From Marsupella aquatica (Eukaryota > Marchantiophyta): a stretch of DNA of 64,000 nucleotides. The notes beneath the pieces were generated by a model. It searched no databases and was not told the DNA's origin. It saw only the letters and a program-made list of their open reading frames with translations. The DNA is taken from NCBI GenBank assembly GCA_973895155.1, contig OZ316897.1, positions 12,028,001-12,092,000 on the forward strand, written 5' to 3'. The position numbers and the translations under genes are program-made. Shown in pieces: positions 61,257-64,000 of the stretch (position 1 is its first letter; every line of letters begins with the position of its first letter).

Positions 61257-64000
61257 TTAATCCTGCAATTTTAACCGGTTAAACAGGACCAGAAAATGGC
61301 GCTCGGGTACAGAATAGACAAACCCAAGTTCGGCACCATTTGTATGACCTCCCCCTTGCTGAAAGGACAATCCACAAGGCTGTGTCAGTCAAGGAAGATT
61401 GAAGAATTTTAAGGAACACAGTAACAGAAAACCTTTCTTTTCGAAATAAGGTCAGTTTGCTCTTGGCATCACTCTATATGACAAACCCTCAACAGATCGT
61501 ATTTTCAGGTGCCATTACACAGTACACATCTTTTGCTGTTGAATAGGAAACGACCCTCTGATATAAAGTGGTCTCAGGTGACAACATTTTGTACGTAACA
61601 CACTGCGGGACAATACCTTTCCATCAAGAAGGACCATCTCTCCATCTATCCATTGTGGATTTCGAAATCCAGGTTCTGCCAGTCTTCCTTGACCTTTGTA
61701 CCTACCAACCTGGGAGAATCACCAATCAGAAGTTAATCTTCTGTCTACTGGACTGATTCCACACGGTAGGAAACCCGAGTTAAAGGACGAAAGTTACAGA
61801 TCAACACAATTCAGCATCAGAATTGCACGTTGCAACCACCACACAAGAGTACATCGGTATTACGGTAGCAAGATTTACATCCACAGAACTTGCAGTTTGG
61901 TAGACGCATATTCAGCCAACAAAATTCGTTCCAAAAAGTGCATCGAAAGTACTCAACACAAAAAATCAAACAGTTTCAATCGCCTTTAGATTGCGCGAGA
62001 TAAATCTCACCACACCAAGTTCTTCTGGGTAGGCTCCACGCACTGACAGACGGTTTTCTCTACCTATTTTGGCCCGAAAAGTCACCTGTTCCGGAAGAGC
62101 AACAATTAGATCCTCTCAGACATTAAATGAAACCCAATATGACCATAGTCATGCCACTTGCCATCAGAACTTGTACTGAAACCTGGCAGACATCAAGAGC
62201 CAATTTAAACTGGTTTATTGTGCCCAAGAAGCAGAGAAGACTGTTAAAGACTTCATGATGTGAAAGTGACAAAAAAGTGATTCTGGAAGGAACCCAGACC
62301 CAATCTACACTGACTTGTTGTGTCCAAAAAAGGAAAGACTCTTGAAGACACATGAAAATGAAACCGATAAGACGATGACTTTGTCCCACTTTTGAGACAC
62401 GAGTTCTATATACTGCAGACACATAATGAATAATAGACGGAATACAGAGCGGTGCTGGAAGCCCTTAAAATCATGTTTACCTGCCCTGCTGGAACATTCA
62501 GATCACCAGTCAGTTTGATAGCTTCCACATACTCGAAAAATTCCAATTTATCCACATTAGGGCTGCTCTCATCCTCCTGCCATTGTCCATACTTTCGCCG
62601 TAATTGTACAACTTCTGAAGTGTAAGGCCCAAAGGCACCGATGTAAAGTCCTGCATCATCCAAAAGTGATCACATGAGGGAGTATGCTATTGACAAACCT
62701 CGACTATCCATGTTGTGAAAGAAAACCAGCCTCGACAGTCAACCTTCAGGGTCTCGGATCCACTAAACACAGTAGCTTTGTAAAAATCCAGAGACTTGAT
62801 CTCCATGGAGGTTTCCTAGAGAAGCTTGGTGTCGACCGTAACATTCGTGGTCTGTTAACATGGGTCCAAAACAGGAGACTTTAAGATGATAAAGGGATCT
62901 GCGTTTCAACTATACCCTACACGAATTAAACTTTTCGCAGATGAGGTCTCCCAAAAGTGCACAACCTGGGAGAGCACATATCACTTGTACAAATGACAGT
63001 GCTTCCACCCAGCCAGTAACGAGGGATACAGCAGGAATTAATTGCTACTGGTCCACACTTTCGAGGCGACCACAGCTAAGAACCATCAAAACGGCCCAAG
63101 CATGAAGGATTAACAGAAATTGGACAAGAGAGTGACATAGCAAGTACATTTCCCCAGAATCCTCCTATGGAGATCAACAAGAACCAAAGGATGGAAATTC
63201 TCTGATTGCCAAGTAGGAAGAAATCGCAAATAACTCCGGTAAGAGAACTGGAGCTCACCACTTAGGGGATCAGTACCACCATCTGAAACATTTATTCGAC
63301 GAAAAGAAGTACTTTTAGAGAGGCCTCTACGCCTCTGCGCCTGGCTAACTGCCAATCTTATGATTTCTCCCATCTCCTTAGATACCTGGAGAAAAGATGG
63401 AGAATTGTTTCAGAGAAGATGACCACACGATACTTCTCAGAAAAAAAGAGTGAGAAACAACAGATCCACAAGCATTTTAACACAAATCCTCACTACAACT
63501 AGTTGTAAATTTGCCGAAACCCTGCCACTAAGACGCCCTCTACCCTTTTAGGTCCTACGCTCACCTTTACTGGAACTTTCTCCACATTCCACAGGACCTT
63601 TGCAACATCATCGGGCATAAGATCAGCGGATGCCTGGGTTGCAATTGTAGCCACCTTCCACGCAGGAAGTGATTCTTTCGTCGATGTTGACGATGACGTT
63701 GATGCTGGAGAAGGTCCGCCAGTATCCTCAATGTAGAAAACAAATTCATCTTTACTTTGGACCTCAATTTTCGCTGAAACCCGCAACGGAGCCCTTGGAA
63801 CTTTGTCATCTACCGTGTTTTGAAGGACACCCCCAATAACAAGTCTGATAGGCGTCTCTTGTTCCTCTGTGGAGCTGCTGTTATTGCTGCTACCAACTGG
63901 GACCTTATCTTGCCCAGATTGCCCCACAGGTGAGCTCTCACCACTACTGCTGGCCTCAGTTTCAGTATCCTTTGCAGCATCCTCTTTCTCTTCAGCTTCC
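61257..64000 (-). CDS. EX1: EXECUTER, singlet-oxygen signalling protein (3' part)
   Basis: Six minus-strand exons join in phase: 64000-63565 (entering from outside the window), 63385-63259, 62650-62481, 62085-62011, 61709-61617 and 61358-61257. The visible part ends at a TAA after LFNRLKLQD. Motifs: an acidic Ser-rich linker, [93 protein letters not shown] and [18 protein letters not shown]. These match the C-terminal domain of plant EXECUTER proteins, which sit at thylakoid membranes and relay singlet-oxygen stress signals from chloroplast to nucleus. The transit peptide and UVR-like region lie beyond the window. Wording such as [16 protein letters not shown] is nearer EXECUTER1 than 2, but the assignment within the family is tentative. 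Confidence 0.95.

Overview
This window is nuclear DNA of a land plant. It holds spliced genes with short GT-AG introns (about 90-1700 bp), plant-type families (ATL RING-H2 ligase, EXECUTER, PAP16-like phosphatase, GDSL lipase), long repeat-rich intergenic DNA, a decayed LINE and tRNA-derived SINE copies. The modest introns and a divergent pair of LRR-Roc-COR (Roco) genes suggest a non-seed plant such as a bryophyte or lycophyte. That placement is inference; the sequence alone does not fix the species.

Layout. 1-3.9 kb: repeats, including a SINE inserted inside an older dispersed repeat. 3.9-4.7 kb: intronless V-ATPase subunit E (+). 8.6-9.7 kb: frameshifted LINE reverse-transcriptase tail (-). 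10.8-12.4 kb: ATL RING-H2 E3 ligase (+). 17.2-20.3 kb: nine-exon metallo-beta-lactamase-fold hydrolase (+). 21.0-23.4 kb: GDSL esterase/lipase (-) with all four catalytic blocks but no recognisable middle segment, followed upstream by a ~210-bp tandem array. 25-30.7 kb: repeats only, including a second copy of the dispersed repeat with a 60-bp array, and a second SINE. 31.4-33.9 kb: two-exon gene of unknown function (+) whose second-exon head and acceptor are duplicated upstream. 38.1-40.5 kb: PAP16-like metallophosphatase (+, five exons). 42.2-45.8 kb and 51.5-55.4 kb: two Roco genes in head-to-head inverted duplication; the left copy carries one in-frame stop exactly between Roc and COR. 56.5-58.1 kb: four-exon V-ATPase subunit G (-). 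61.3-64.0 kb: 3' six exons of an EXECUTER gene (-), which runs off the window end.

How the genes relate. V-ATPase E and G are the two proteins of the peripheral stalk heterodimer, here about 52 kb apart. EXECUTER acts in chloroplast singlet-oxygen signalling. The other genes have no evident functional link. The most unusual structure is the Roco palindrome: arms of about 5.3 kb around a ~2.7-kb spacer, with conserved sequence reaching ~1.5 kb upstream of each Roco start, and a perfect 382-bp tandem duplication in the right arm only.
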